Positions 26,677 through 36,826 of a stretch of DNA of 64,000 nt are shown here, one piece after another. Under the pieces are notes generated by a model. It made no database searches and was not told the DNA's origin. It was given only the letters and a program-made list of their open reading frames with translations. The first letter of the stretch is position 1, and each line of letters starts with the position of its first letter. The position numbers were made by a program, and so were the translations under genes. Source of the stretch: an uncultured Butyrivibrio sp. (lineage in GTDB: Bacteria > Bacillota > Clostridia > Lachnospirales > Lachnospiraceae); NCBI RefSeq assembly GCF_947169445.1, contig NZ_CAMVPU010000004.1:1-64000 (forward strand), in the 5' to 3' direction.

Positions 26677-29148
26677 ATGGGAAAGCTTTTACAGGCATTT
26701 CTGCCTCAGAAAAAGAATACAGGCATCGCTATCGATTCAAACCTTGCCGGGAAAATCCCTTATATCACATGTTATGACGAAGAGGGGGCTATTGAAACGA
26801 AGCCCGGGCACTTTACAAAGACATATCTTGTCGGAGAGATTGATACTGAACAGATTCCTAAAACAAGTACTGCGTCTGCAAGGCAGATCCTGCAGGTGCT
26901 TATGAACTCATTTCCATCAAATGTCAGTTATCAGTTCACAACTCATAACAGGCTTATTGAGCAAGAAACTTATCTTAAACAGATTCTTATCATGCCAGAC
27001 AAGGACGATGTACTAAACCCATATATTGAGGCATATGACAAGGTGCTGGTTGATAATGTTGGAATCGGACATAACAATATCAAGAAGACTACATATTTTA
27101 CAGTGTCCGTAAACACTACTTATGTAGATGATGCTATCAATATTTTTCGCGATATTGACGGCATGATCAAAGAACGTTTTTCTCAGTACTATGGTGTTGA
27201 GGTAAAAGGATTATCACTGGTAGCCCGCCTCAGAGTTCTATATACAATGTTTAATCCAGGGCAGAATGAGTTTGGTAAGATCATAGACCTTGATGGCACA
27301 GGTGAGGTTAATCTTGACAACATGCGCTACATGAAAGTAACAACAAAAGATCTCGTAGCACCAAAGAAGATCAATCATTCACCGGCTTTAAAGAACCATA
27401 TAATCTTAAACCCTGGCACAGATGAAGAGATTTATGTAAGATCCTTTGCAATAACAAACGTGCCAAGTATTGTATCTGACAACGTGATCTCTGACCTGAC
27501 CAATGTATCATCATCCATGATTTTTTCATCTATCTATGAACCGATAGACACGGATCTGGGTTATGAAACCGCCAAGGAAGCTGTAGTAAACAACACTGTT
27601 ACCAAAGATGTCCTTAAACGGGATTCCATTGCTGACAGGAAGAATCACACAAGAGTACAACAGACGCAGCAGATATCTCATACAGAAAAAGATTATTTTA
27701 ACAATGCAGCTCTCTCTCTGTTCCAGAAAAATGTTGCTTCAACGCAGAAGACCTTTGCTGTGACATTTGTTATATCAATATTTGGGGCATCTATAGAAGA
27801 TATTGACCGTGACAGCGCACTTCTTAAGATTTCAGCTGATAAATTCGGCTTTAAGCTTAAGTCTCTGGATCTTCAGCAGCTTCAGGGCTTCCAGACAGCT
27901 CTTCCACTCTGCAGCCCGCGCATTGATCTTAAACGTATCATTGATCTTGACAGGCTTGTTACCATGTGCCCGGTATCTATCCAGGATGTTATAAGACAGG
28001 GCGGTGTATATAACGGGCTTAACGCTATAAATGATAACCTTGTGCTTTTAAACAGGAAAAACAATAAGAATCTCTGTGGCGTGATCGCGGGCGTAGGGCA
28101 TTCCGGTAAGACCTATCAGATAAAAAAAGAGATATTTAATGCCCTTATATCTACAGATGATAATATCTCTGTCATTACTGACAATGATGAATATGATGAG
28201 TTTGCCGGCAAGCTGGGTGGTCAGATTGTTACTGGTGGGGATTTTGATATCTTAAGGGCAGTCCAGGGATATGCTTTTCAGGATAAAGACGGTAACGAAG
28301 AAAATAACCTTATGTTCAAATCATATTTCCTTGATGCTTTCTTCCTGAGTCTTAAGCAGAATAACGTGATTGCCAGCCTGTATGAAAAAGATACCGCGTA
28401 TCCGGGAGATGATAAAATACAGGCTGCTGTGGAAGCTGAGGTTGCAGATCTCATCCATTATCTGGGAGAAAGCAATATGGATCTGGCTGATCATAGTATA
28501 AATCATTACAGCAGTCTGAAAAACTATATAGACTCAAGCAAAGATAAATATGCTATCATCAGGGAGCTCCTTCTGCACTTGAACAGTTCATTTATTGGAC
28601 ATGAAGGTCAGAGTGGCAGTAACAGACTTACTATATATAAGGTAAAAACGAGTACCGATATGCTCATTGTTATGGATATGCTCCGAAATAAGACTGTCAC
28701 AGATGTAATTGAGCAGGAGAAATCCAACTGGATCTTCATTGACCCTGTAGACGTACTCCTTAATGGCAGTGCAAGCAGCGATTACCTGTCAGAATACATG
28801 TACAAGGCTAATATGATGCAGGCTGTACTTACACTTGTCCTGCAGGATTCCATCAAGCTTATAAATTCACCTACTTCTCTGATGGCGTTTGAGGATATTA
28901 TCAGAAACAGCGGGTATTTTAAGCTCTTAAACCAAGGACCTATTGAAAGGCATAAATACATAGACCTTTTAGGCATTCCGCAGGCGCTGGTTCCATATAT
29001 CACTAATACAGAACCTGGAAAGGGAATCATCATCACATCTTCATCTAACCTGGCATTTGATGACAGTTATATTGATAAGGACAGCGAATATCACAAGCTG
29101 TTTGCTAAAGAAATTGAACAGATCATTATAAATGAAAATCTGAAATAA
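26677..29148 (+). CDS. Second VirB4-type ATPase, divergent Walker B
   Basis: The 823-residue protein uses the ATG at 26677 behind AGAAAGGA; upstream in-frame codons lie inside the promoter. Overall layout copies the 20572 protein: N-terminal scaffold, a helical middle, then a P-loop 'GVGHSGKT' near 472-479 followed by 'NISVITDNDEYDEF' in place of the usual 'DPEGEY'. Walker B is 'NWIFIDPVDVLL' near 683-694, where VirB4 proteins normally carry a D-E pair. It therefore may bind nucleotide but hydrolyse it poorly. A paralogue used as a structural or regulatory partner of the active VirB4 is a reasonable reading. Sequence similarity to the first VirB4 is low outside these landmarks. Confidence 0.82.
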   Translation: MGKLLQAFLPQKKNTGIAIDSNLAGKIPYITCYDEEGAIETKPGHFTKTYLVGEIDTEQIPKTSTASARQILQVLMNSFPSNVSYQFTTHNRLIEQETYLKQILIMPDKDDVLNPYIEAYDKVLVDNVGIGHNNIKKTTYFTVSVNTTYVDDAINIFRDIDGMIKERFSQYYGVEVKGLSLVARLRVLYTMFNPGQNEFGKIIDLDGTGEVNLDNMRYMKVTTKDLVAPKKINHSPALKNHIILNPGTDEEIYVRSFAITNVPSIVSDNVISDLTNVSSSMIFSSIYEPIDTDLGYETAKEAVVNNTVTKDVLKRDSIADRKNHTRVQQTQQISHTEKDYFNNAALSLFQKNVASTQKTFAVTFVISIFGASIEDIDRDSALLKISADKFGFKLKSLDLQQLQGFQTALPLCSPRIDLKRIIDLDRLVTMCPVSIQDVIRQGGVYNGLNAINDNLVLLNRKNNKNLCGVIAGVGHSGKTYQIKKEIFNALISTDDNISVITDNDEYDEFAGKLGGQIVTGGDFDILRAVQGYAFQDKDGNEENNLMFKSYFLDAFFLSLKQNNVIASLYEKDTAYPGDDKIQAAVEAEVADLIHYLGESNMDLADHSINHYSSLKNYIDSSKDKYAIIRELLLHLNSSFIGHEGQSGSNRLTIYKVKTSTDMLIVMDMLRNKTVTDVIEQEKSNWIFIDPVDVLLNGSASSDYLSEYMYKANMMQAVLTLVLQDSIKLINSPTSLMAFEDIIRNSGYFKLLNQGPIERHKYIDLLGIPQALVPYITNTEPGKGIIITSSSNLAFDDSYIDKDSEYHKLFAKEIEQIIINENLK

Positions 29149-29151
29149 GCT

Positions 29152-29186
29152 ATGCCGCTCTGAGAACATCAGGGCGGTATCTTTTT
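29152..29186 (+). terminator. Terminator after the second VirB4-type gene
   Basis: ATGCCGCTCTGA and TCAGGGCGGTAT form a 12-bp stem with two wobble pairs, followed by CTTTTT. Confidence 0.9.
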
Positions 29187-29219
29187 GCCCAAATATCCTG
29201 GTTTCAGTTCGTAATATCC
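29187..29219 (+). promoter_or_regulatory. Element-specific promoter, copy 13
   Basis: The -10 block CAGTTCGTAATATCC is perfect; the -35 block (CCAAATATC) is weaker. It lies 35 bp before the 29254 start. Confidence 0.72.
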
Positions 29220-29253
29220 CTAAGAAGAATAGTTTCTTTGAAAGGATTAAGCC

Positions 29254-32200
29254 ATGTATAATGACGATTTTTACTATGATTCTGATGATGGTATGTCCAT
29301 AGAAAGAATATCTGAATCAGAGCAGAACGAGTTTAATGATATAGAAGGTATTGAAGCTGATGCTGACAGTGCCGGGCAGGATACGTTTGACCCATCCGGC
29401 GAAGAAAATATCGCGCCCACTCCCGAAGGTGAATTGAGATCAACTCCCGAGAATCCGCTTTATGATCCTGAGACAGGAGAGCGTATCCCAAATGGCTATA
29501 CTATGAAGGACTGGGAGAAGAGGAAAGCTGCTGTAGCACGTAAACAGGAAGAAATAAAAGCCCGTATCGAGAAAGAACGTAAGGCTTTTGAAGCTGAGCA
29601 GCAAAGACAGGCGCAGCTTGATGCTGAAGCGGATTATGTACAGCGCCAACAGGAAGGATATGAAGCTGCCCAGAACGACCTTTCCATGCAGGATTCGCTG
29701 GCAGGAAACGGTGCGGATAACTTTACCGAGGGCGATATTCTTGATACGCCTGAGACATCCGCCTATGACAATATCGTTTCAGAGATAAATCCATTTGAGG
29801 ACAGTCCTGTGCCGGAGAGATGGCAGGATGAATTCTCTTATTCAGTTGATAAAAAAACAAATACGATAACACTTGAACATTATAACGGCGAGAATGAGAT
29901 CGTCACCGTTCCTTCTGTTGCCTTTGATGAGGAAGGCAATTCGTATAACGTGCTCCTTTCAACTGGAGAGCAGATATTTGAACCTGAAAACGTATCTTAT
30001 GTCGGCGTTTCAGTAGACATCCCCGAGGAAAACTTCTCTGATTTTTTCCAGAATACGACGGGGCTTGATTATCAGGAATATTCAGAAAGCTATGAAGCCG
30101 TGCCCGAGCAGTCATTTGGCGAAGCCCCAAAACACGAAGAGTCTGTAACTCAGCAGACAGAAGCTGCAGATACAGAAACACCCACCTGGGAATCTAAGGA
30201 AGACTATCAGCAGCACGAAGCGACTACCGAAGTGCCAGCAGAAGATTATGATATCTCTGAACAGGAAGAAACATTTTCTGACCAATCTGAAATACCGGAA
30301 GAGTCCGCATCAGGACAGCCATCTAAAGAAGCTGCCGTACCTGACGACATTTCAGAACAGGTTATCAGTACCGAACAGCCCGCCAGTGAAAATACTGTTC
30401 CCGATACCTCGCCCGAGGAAATACCCGCGCAGGATATCACATCCGAACAGTCTGTAGAAACATCGACTGAGCCGGAAGTATCGGTCGCTACAGAAGATCC
30501 GGTATATGAACAGCCAGCAAATGACAATTATATTTCCGCCGGCGTGCCGGAACCTTCTGATAAAAAAGATATGTCATCTGAATCGCCTGCGTTCAAACAG
30601 AATGTAGCAACAAGCGATAGTACGCCACCTTCCGAAGAGCACGCGCACTCGTCGGTTACTCCAAAGCCTGAACAGACGCATGAAGAAACCGCGCGCGCAG
30701 ATGAGTCCTATAACCAGCAACAGGATGATGCCCTGTATTCAAAGATCACGGATCGCCCGGCAGAAAATGGTGCAGCAGAAACTCCAAAAACTGTAACAGA
30801 GGCTCCTGCGCAGGAGACGCGCGTGGATGATAATTTCTCTGACCACGGCAAAAGCAATATCGTAACAGAAAAACTGTCCAAGCCCGATGAAGAGTCCACT
30901 CTTGATAAGCTTAATAAGATAGATACTTCTAACGCGTACCAGATGCCCGATGAATACAACGATGGGTTCTCTGACGTGTCTGTGCATAGAAATGCCGAGG
31001 TAAAGAGTCAGCTTAGTGATACGGTTGCTGCACAGGCGGGCTCGGTCGTAATGACTAATGCTACAGCCCTTGATGGTGATACCCAGGGAACATATGGCGC
31101 TGAGAAAAGCAGCATGACTGATATGCTTGGCGCTCAAAGCAACTTTAATGATGCCATAGGATCAGAGGCCGGTATAACTTATGAAGTTGTCAACCACTCA
31201 AAAGAAGAGCAGGTTTTAAAGGTTCATTCTGTAGAAGAAGCTGTTAAAAACGAGCAGACCAATTATAAAGAAGAGCAGGCAAAGGAATCTACAGCCCGTA
31301 CCTATGATGACCATACAGAAAAGGAAATGGTCAAAGGAGTTGTGGAAGGTGCACGTTTTAATAAAGAACAGATGCCTGACAGCGATACACCGACCAAGAA
31401 AGAAGATCTCACGGATATCCAGTCAAGATCATCTGAGGCCGGAGCTAAGATCAAGATAAAAGATCATCAGCAGGTAAGAGATGGTATTGAGGCAGTCGGT
31501 TCTATGGTGGCCTCCCATATCTTAAATGCTGATAATTCAGAAGAAAACGACGTTAAACAGGGTATAAACCAAGTTAAGACTACAATCCGTGATCTGGATG
31601 TTCTTTTTGGCACAAGCGGGATCATGGCCTCGGCAAGTCTCGATGCTGCAATGGGTATCAGGCAAGCTGATCTTATGGCTCTTGCTAAGGAAAAGGGTGT
31701 CGATGTTAGTAAAATTGATTCTTTTCTTAATAAGCAGGAACAGGTTCAGGGCTTTAAGGATGCAATGAAAAATGCCGGCATGAATAACCGTGAGGCAAAA
31801 ACTGCAGCCCTCAAAGCCTATAAAGAAGCTAAGGCCGACCTTCTCAAGGATCTCCAGGAAAAAGGGCTTACCAAAACCGAAGCAAAAGCCCTATTAAAAA
31901 GAGGACTCGGTGGCACAAGTGCAGCGCAGAACCTATCTTCAGCTGTTGCAGCGCAGACAGAGCTGCTTAAATTTGCTGAAAAGAATCCATCAGCTTTTAC
32001 GGATAAAGAGCTTGAGTTCTTAAAATCAGACGGCTTCTTTAATACCGCAAAGCACTCTGTCCAGATATCTACAATTACAAGTAAATACTTTAATAAGAGC
32101 GGCAATCAGTATCTTAAAGAATTTAACCCGGCACAAAGTTACCTTAACGCACTGCATTCAAGAGAGTCTGGCAGGCATTTGGGGCCGGAAATAATGAGCC

Positions 32201-34980
32201 GAAGAGGTGTCCTTGGGAAAGCGGATGCTGTTATCGACCTGCACTCCTATAATTTTCAGGTAAATCTTACCAGAGATGTTTTGACAAACAAGACTGATAA
32301 GAAACTGGACAGGGCGCTTAAAAAAGATTCAGATGCGTTTACCTCCGCTCAGAGATCCATGTTGTTATACCAAAAGAAAGTTGAAAAGCATGGGCGGGAT
32401 AATGAGCGCAAAAAGATCTTTGATAAGAATAAGCGTTCAATAAAGAATAATATCCATACAATCCTGCATTTCTATCAGAAGCTGGATACGGACTCTGCCA
32501 AAGGACTGTCTCAGGTGGTTGCTGTAAAGCACGGCATAGACGCAACATATTCCGGTATAAAACTTCTGGGGCAGAGCGGCGGTCTTGTATTTAAAGCTAG
32601 TACAGCTCCGATAAGATTTGTGGGCAGAAAGCTGGGAATAAATCAGGCTATCACTGCATTTGTTGACAGAAAAAAAGATGCGCTGGCAGCTGTTATCAAT
32701 GCCAAGAAAATAGATCTTAAAAAAGCGGTTGTCAGTTCTAAGCCCGGCAAAGGTCTTAGCACTGTAAAAGCAAAACTCAGTACATCAAAGCCCGTAGTAG
32801 GAGTAAAAAATAAGGTCGAGTCAGTAAAAGGTCTCAAGAAGTCTGTTACAAAGAAGGTATCCAGGAGAATCAGAAAGATCCGCAACTGGGCTAATAACAA
32901 TCCTTTTATGAGGCTTATACTGTCTCCGGTTAAGGGCATTGGGCTTTTAGCAAAGGCATTTAACAAGATAAAGATGTTCTTTGCGACAGTTGGAAAGTGG
33001 ATCCTGCTTGCTCTTGGTGTTATTTTTATCACCTGGCTCATCCTTCTTGCAATTTCAGGATATCTGATGAGCTTTGGTAAGAGCATAGATATCACCGGTC
33101 ATCATGTGATCATGGCTGAGCAGGAAAAGATAGAAGAGTGGGTTCAGAAGTATCTTGATCTTGATGATGAAAAATACAACGAAGCTGTCTCCCATGCAGA
33201 GGATGATCCGATTAATCCCTATGTGTGGGGCGGCGTGAGATTATATCACTACGGTGTCTATGAACCAACTTATACAGCCTATTTTAATAGAAGCAACACT
33301 AACTGTTTTTATCATGAAAAAGGAAAGACTGAAAAGCGCGGAGCGACCAATGGTTTCCATATTATCTATATTGATAAGGACGGAAACACGATAGGTTCTA
33401 ACACGACTAATGTAAAAGATGTTCTTTCTGTTACCACGACCATGATAGGTAACGACTGGGAGTCGTATACAGCAGAGGCGGAAGATCTTCAGGATATGGT
33501 CTATATGGTACTCAATCCAGATGCTTCTTATGTTGAAAGTGAGATATATGCCTGCTCACAGGGCTGTGACACATATCCTCAAAAGCACGTAGACGGCGAT
33601 GAATCAAACGGGCTCAACTGGTATCAAAGCTCTCCATACAGAGCCTATGAATGCGACAATTCAAGTATCTACTCTGAATATTCAAGACTTAAAGCAGCGG
33701 GCGTAAAGTTCTTTGAATCTGATACATATGAATATGGTGGCAAAACATTTTATGAGAAGCTGGTAAGACAGACTGCGGACGGTTGTAATAAAACAGCTAA
33801 GTTCAGATTCACATATACCAAGATACAGGACGGATATTATAGCAGCTACACTGTTTATCCTAGCGGATTAAGAGTTCCTGATTACAGTTCCTGGGTTCCA
33901 GCGGTATATGAGTACAGGCTTACAGAGACAACCTATGAGAATAAATGTGAAGGCACAACATACGGATACAAGTATGACCCTGAGGGGCACTATTTTAAAA
34001 ATGGATACACAACCCCGGCAACTTACGCCTATGTAGGCAGTTATTATGAAGAAAAGCCGGAGTGTCTTAGTGCACTTCATGATCTGGGATTTTATGGACA
34101 TTACTCAAGGGACTATGATGCAAATATCCCACATACAGCAATCAAAGCCTGCTATGGTCATAAAGACCTTAATGTCTATATCACAGTCCTGACTAAAGAG
34201 GATCTTATTGAAGCAAACGGCGGGCAGATAACATATAAGGTGCCGGTTCATTTTTCACATGAGACAGGTCAGGTTACAGAATGGACAACAAAGAGAACCA
34301 CCAGCGTATATACCTACACCAGAACTAACAGCAATCTCCAGTATCTCACAAAGACTTTCTTTGAAAAAGGCGGCTTCAATTCTGAGGAAGAAGTAGAAAT
34401 CATCAATAATATCTATGATGAGGACTGGTACGAGCTGTATGGCATTAATGTCTACACCGGAGCTGCTATACCTGACACTCTTTCAAGAGAAGCAACAACA
34501 AACAGGCTCAATTATACTATCCTTGGTGATGTGTCGGAGATCAGAAGCACAATGGTACGAACAGCCTATAACCAGGTGGGCAGGATCCCATATTACTGGG
34601 GCGGAAAAGCAGAAAGTACCAACATTTATGCTAACCGCTTTGGAACGACTGTAAAAGCTGATTATATGGGGCGAACAAAGAAAGGACTTGATTGCAGTGG
34701 CTTCGTCCAGCTCATGTTCTGTATTGCATCTGGGGCTGATCTAGACAGCGTGGGAAGTTCAACCAGCTCTTTTGTTCCATCACTTGGCTTGCAGAGGTGC
34801 AGCTATTCAGACCTGCAGCCTGGTGATATAGGAATGGAGAACCTGCCTGGGGCTTCCAGTAACCATATCGGCATATATGCCGGTAATGGAATGTGGATTC
34901 ACTGCTCAGGAAGTCCAACAAATACCGTTGTCTACAATAATACGAACTGCTTCAGATATTACTACAGTCTGGGACGGTAA
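29254..34980 (+). CDS. Giant membrane protein with extracellular NlpC/P60 wall hydrolase
   Basis: The 1908-residue protein starts behind GAAAGGATT. Residues about 1-640 are low-complexity, rich in Glu, Pro, Ser and Thr. A charged coiled segment (60-130) and helical, lysine-rich regions (650-1235) follow, then one membrane helix near 1247-1270 ('GKWILLALGVIFITWLILLA'). With no signal peptide, the long N-terminus is predicted cytosolic. The outer part ends in an NlpC/P60 domain (about 1770-1908) with Cys 1814 ('GLDCSGFV'), His 1871 ('SNHIGIYAG') and a third residue at His 1883 ('WIHCSG'). Such domains cut peptidoglycan stem peptides; in Gram-positive conjugation they open the wall for the channel (VirB1/TraG-like role). 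Confidence 0.9.
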   Translation: MYNDDFYYDSDDGMSIERISESEQNEFNDIEGIEADADSAGQDTFDPSGEENIAPTPEGELRSTPENPLYDPETGERIPNGYTMKDWEKRKAAVARKQEEIKARIEKERKAFEAEQQRQAQLDAEADYVQRQQEGYEAAQNDLSMQDSLAGNGADNFTEGDILDTPETSAYDNIVSEINPFEDSPVPERWQDEFSYSVDKKTNTITLEHYNGENEIVTVPSVAFDEEGNSYNVLLSTGEQIFEPENVSYVGVSVDIPEENFSDFFQNTTGLDYQEYSESYEAVPEQSFGEAPKHEESVTQQTEAADTETPTWESKEDYQQHEATTEVPAEDYDISEQEETFSDQSEIPEESASGQPSKEAAVPDDISEQVISTEQPASENTVPDTSPEEIPAQDITSEQSVETSTEPEVSVATEDPVYEQPANDNYISAGVPEPSDKKDMSSESPAFKQNVATSDSTPPSEEHAHSSVTPKPEQTHEETARADESYNQQQDDALYSKITDRPAENGAAETPKTVTEAPAQETRVDDNFSDHGKSNIVTEKLSKPDEESTLDKLNKIDTSNAYQMPDEYNDGFSDVSVHRNAEVKSQLSDTVAAQAGSVVMTNATALDGDTQGTYGAEKSSMTDMLGAQSNFNDAIGSEAGITYEVVNHSKEEQVLKVHSVEEAVKNEQTNYKEEQAKESTARTYDDHTEKEMVKGVVEGARFNKEQMPDSDTPTKKEDLTDIQSRSSEAGAKIKIKDHQQVRDGIEAVGSMVASHILNADNSEENDVKQGINQVKTTIRDLDVLFGTSGIMASASLDAAMGIRQADLMALAKEKGVDVSKIDSFLNKQEQVQGFKDAMKNAGMNNREAKTAALKAYKEAKADLLKDLQEKGLTKTEAKALLKRGLGGTSAAQNLSSAVAAQTELLKFAEKNPSAFTDKELEFLKSDGFFNTAKHSVQISTITSKYFNKSGNQYLKEFNPAQSYLNALHSRESGRHLGPEIMSRRGVLGKADAVIDLHSYNFQVNLTRDVLTNKTDKKLDRALKKDSDAFTSAQRSMLLYQKKVEKHGRDNERKKIFDKNKRSIKNNIHTILHFYQKLDTDSAKGLSQVVAVKHGIDATYSGIKLLGQSGGLVFKASTAPIRFVGRKLGINQAITAFVDRKKDALAAVINAKKIDLKKAVVSSKPGKGLSTVKAKLSTSKPVVGVKNKVESVKGLKKSVTKKVSRRIRKIRNWANNNPFMRLILSPVKGIGLLAKAFNKIKMFFATVGKWILLALGVIFITWLILLAISGYLMSFGKSIDITGHHVIMAEQEKIEEWVQKYLDLDDEKYNEAVSHAEDDPINPYVWGGVRLYHYGVYEPTYTAYFNRSNTNCFYHEKGKTEKRGATNGFHIIYIDKDGNTIGSNTTNVKDVLSVTTTMIGNDWESYTAEAEDLQDMVYMVLNPDASYVESEIYACSQGCDTYPQKHVDGDESNGLNWYQSSPYRAYECDNSSIYSEYSRLKAAGVKFFESDTYEYGGKTFYEKLVRQTADGCNKTAKFRFTYTKIQDGYYSSYTVYPSGLRVPDYSSWVPAVYEYRLTETTYENKCEGTTYGYKYDPEGHYFKNGYTTPATYAYVGSYYEEKPECLSALHDLGFYGHYSRDYDANIPHTAIKACYGHKDLNVYITVLTKEDLIEANGGQITYKVPVHFSHETGQVTEWTTKRTTSVYTYTRTNSNLQYLTKTFFEKGGFNSEEEVEIINNIYDEDWYELYGINVYTGAAIPDTLSREATTNRLNYTILGDVSEIRSTMVRTAYNQVGRIPYYWGGKAESTNIYANRFGTTVKADYMGRTKKGLDCSGFVQLMFCIASGADLDSVGSSTSSFVPSLGLQRCSYSDLQPGDIGMENLPGASSNHIGIYAGNGMWIHCSGSPTNTVVYNNTNCFRYYYSLGR

Positions 34981-34984
34981 CAAG

Positions 34985-35011
34985 ATAAGGGCTCGCGTAG
35001 CCCTTATTTTT
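34985..35011 (+). terminator. Terminator after the P60 gene
   Basis: ATAAGGGCT and AGCCCTTAT form a perfect 9-bp stem followed by T-run; promoter copy 14 follows directly. Confidence 0.92.
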
Positions 35012-35044
35012 GTACAGGAAAATGCCTTTTGTTTCGTAATATCC
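35011..35044 (+). promoter_or_regulatory. Element-specific promoter, copy 14
   Basis: GTACAGGAAAA, 14 nt, TAATAT in TTTCGTAATATCC. It is closest of all to its start codon (35062), leaving a leader of only about 12-15 nt. Confidence 0.8.
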
Positions 35045-35061
35045 ATGAGAGGAAAAACTAA

Positions 35062-35253
35062 ATGGACAAAACAGAATTTTTGGACGAACTTAGACAGGCG
35101 GGCTTTAGGGCTGTGATGATGAATGGAGTCCCTACTGTCCTGTCTGTAGATATGCGCAGGGACATTCCTGTCATCGAGAAATTTGTTAATACCCATGATT
35201 ATCATGAATCTTTTGGGATAAAGAAATCCCTGCCAGAAAGCGAGGAAACTTAA
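35062..35253 (+). CDS. Small protein coupled to the secreted protein at 35253
   Basis: The 63-residue protein starts behind AGAGGAAAAACTAA. It is a compact alpha/beta fold with no cysteines: 'FLDELRQAGFRAVMMNGVPT' then 'VIEKFVNTHDYHESFGIKK'. The stop overlaps the next start codon (TAATG), so the two are translationally coupled. No family is recognised. A chaperone, docking or regulatory role for the following exported protein is a guess from the coupling only. Confidence 0.7.
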   Translation: MDKTEFLDELRQAGFRAVMMNGVPTVLSVDMRRDIPVIEKFVNTHDYHESFGIKKSLPESEET

Positions 35254-36752
35254 TGAAGCACAAACTTATTAGTACACTGCTTATCGCGACAATTTTACTG
35301 GGAAATGTTGTTCCTGTGTATGCAGCTGAAGACGAGAAAACAGAAATTGCGTCCGAAGATGAAACGACAGCTGAAGCAGATGAAGGACTTAGCATTGATG
35401 AAGACGGCGTGGTATCAGATGTTTATTTTGAAGAAGAAAGCGTTTTTGAATCGGCCGGCAAAGCATCAGAAAGGGTTAAGAATCTTCCTGAAGGCGACGG
35501 CCTTGAGGGGCAGCTTTTTGATGTCATGAACATCCCTTCATCTGAAGAAAATAACTGTCAGGTAACAATAAAAGCAGATATGCCGGACAATTTTGATGCA
35601 AATATTTTCGTCCAGCTCAAAAACTATGATACCGGTAATATTTATCAGTATACCCTGTATGCAATCAACAGCTTTACAGAGCGTGGATATATCCCTGATG
35701 GGGAATACCGCGTCATTGAATGCAGTGTATATGATGACATAAATTCAACATTTCCAATGAACATCCCGGAAGATTTTACATTAAAATATGGCGAAGTAAA
35801 GACACTAACAGTAGGTCTTCGGGATGAAGCGGCAGCTGTAGAAGCTATAGCTGAAAGGCTTCATCAAGAAGCAGAAGAAGGTACTAAGGATCTTTCAGAA
35901 TTTACCGTTTCTGACTTTGACGTAACATTTACAGGAACAGGCTCTGGGAAAATGGCTGTCACGGGCACTCAGTCGCAGGCTATGACAATCGTAGCTAAGA
36001 TAAAAGAAGGCGGGCTGCCTGGAGATGCGACAGTTGACATCTCACTTGATGATGGCATGACCTTTAATATGACCGATGTAAAGATTCCATACTCTGGTAT
36101 GGTAAAGCTATCCGGCACAGGACTTACACTTGTTTTTGAAACATCAAAAAAGTCAGTGCTTGGCGAGCTTAAGTATGGGGTATTTGATGCGGGCGATACC
36201 TTCAGATGCGTTGTTCACGATCCGACAACAGGAGTAACTTACGGCGGTGAATATAAAGGTAATACCCGCCTTGAGCTTGTTGATGAGGATCCCGATGTTT
36301 CTATATATGATCAGATGACCGCCTATAATATACCGAAAGTAGTAGTAAAAGTAATCAAGGGCGGCGCTCCCGGAGAAGCGGTAGTGCAGTATTCTCTTGA
36401 CGGAGATACCTTTTCAGATGAGATGATCGTGCCTGAATCAGCTTCATGGCCAATAAATGAAACCTCATTGACGCTCAACTTCTATACAAAGGTCGGACAG
36501 ATTCACTTTAATACTGACGACGAATACACTGTTGAGCCCTTTAAAGAGGATAAGAAGAGCTTTATTGGAATCTTGCTGACTATCAGCGCACTTTTTGCTG
36601 CCGGAGCAATGGCAGTCTGGTACTACTTCAAAAAGCAGATCATATCGCAAGGCGTATACCAGATACATGAGTATGTGCCTGTAAAAACTAATAATTCTAC
36701 TAAAAACACTGAGGATAAGCCCAGAAAAGATAAAAAGAAGAAAAAACGTTAA
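35253..36752 (+). CDS. Secreted, C-terminally anchored beta-rich protein
   Basis: The 499-residue protein has a signal peptide (1-25, ending 'VVPVYAAED'), an acidic linker ('SEDETTAEADEGLSIDEDG'), about 370 residues of beta-rich domains, then a membrane helix near 439-461 ('IGILLTISALFAAGAMAVWY') and a basic tail ending 'KPRKDKKKKKR', so it sits on the outside of the membrane with a short cytosolic tail. There are at least two similar modules ('VAKIKEGGLPGDATVDISLDDG' and 'VVKVIKGGAPGEAVVQYSLDGD'), which suggests an internal duplication. It shares an acidic post-signal segment with the adhesin and SleB proteins. It is likely an envelope component of the mating apparatus. Confidence 0.78.
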   Translation: MKHKLISTLLIATILLGNVVPVYAAEDEKTEIASEDETTAEADEGLSIDEDGVVSDVYFEEESVFESAGKASERVKNLPEGDGLEGQLFDVMNIPSSEENNCQVTIKADMPDNFDANIFVQLKNYDTGNIYQYTLYAINSFTERGYIPDGEYRVIECSVYDDINSTFPMNIPEDFTLKYGEVKTLTVGLRDEAAAVEAIAERLHQEAEEGTKDLSEFTVSDFDVTFTGTGSGKMAVTGTQSQAMTIVAKIKEGGLPGDATVDISLDDGMTFNMTDVKIPYSGMVKLSGTGLTLVFETSKKSVLGELKYGVFDAGDTFRCVVHDPTTGVTYGGEYKGNTRLELVDEDPDVSIYDQMTAYNIPKVVVKVIKGGAPGEAVVQYSLDGDTFSDEMIVPESASWPINETSLTLNFYTKVGQIHFNTDDEYTVEPFKEDKKSFIGILLTISALFAAGAMAVWYYFKKQIISQGVYQIHEYVPVKTNNSTKNTEDKPRKDKKKKKR

Positions 36753-36758
36753 ATTCAT

Positions 36759-36788
36759 GGCTTCTGTCAGTACAGACAGGAGCCTTTT
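36759..36788 (+). terminator. Terminator overlapping promoter copy 15
   Basis: GGCTTCTGTC and GACAGGAGCC form a 10-bp stem with one wobble pair, followed by TTTT. The second arm doubles as the -35 block of the next promoter. Confidence 0.85.
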
Positions 36789-36802
36789 GCTGCGTAATAT
36801 CC
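36773..36802 (+). promoter_or_regulatory. Element-specific promoter, copy 15
   Basis: GACAGG, 14 nt, TAATAT in CTGCGTAATATCC. It lies 25 bp before the start at 36827. Confidence 0.75.
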
Positions 36803-36826
36803 CATAAGATTAGGAGATTATTGCTT

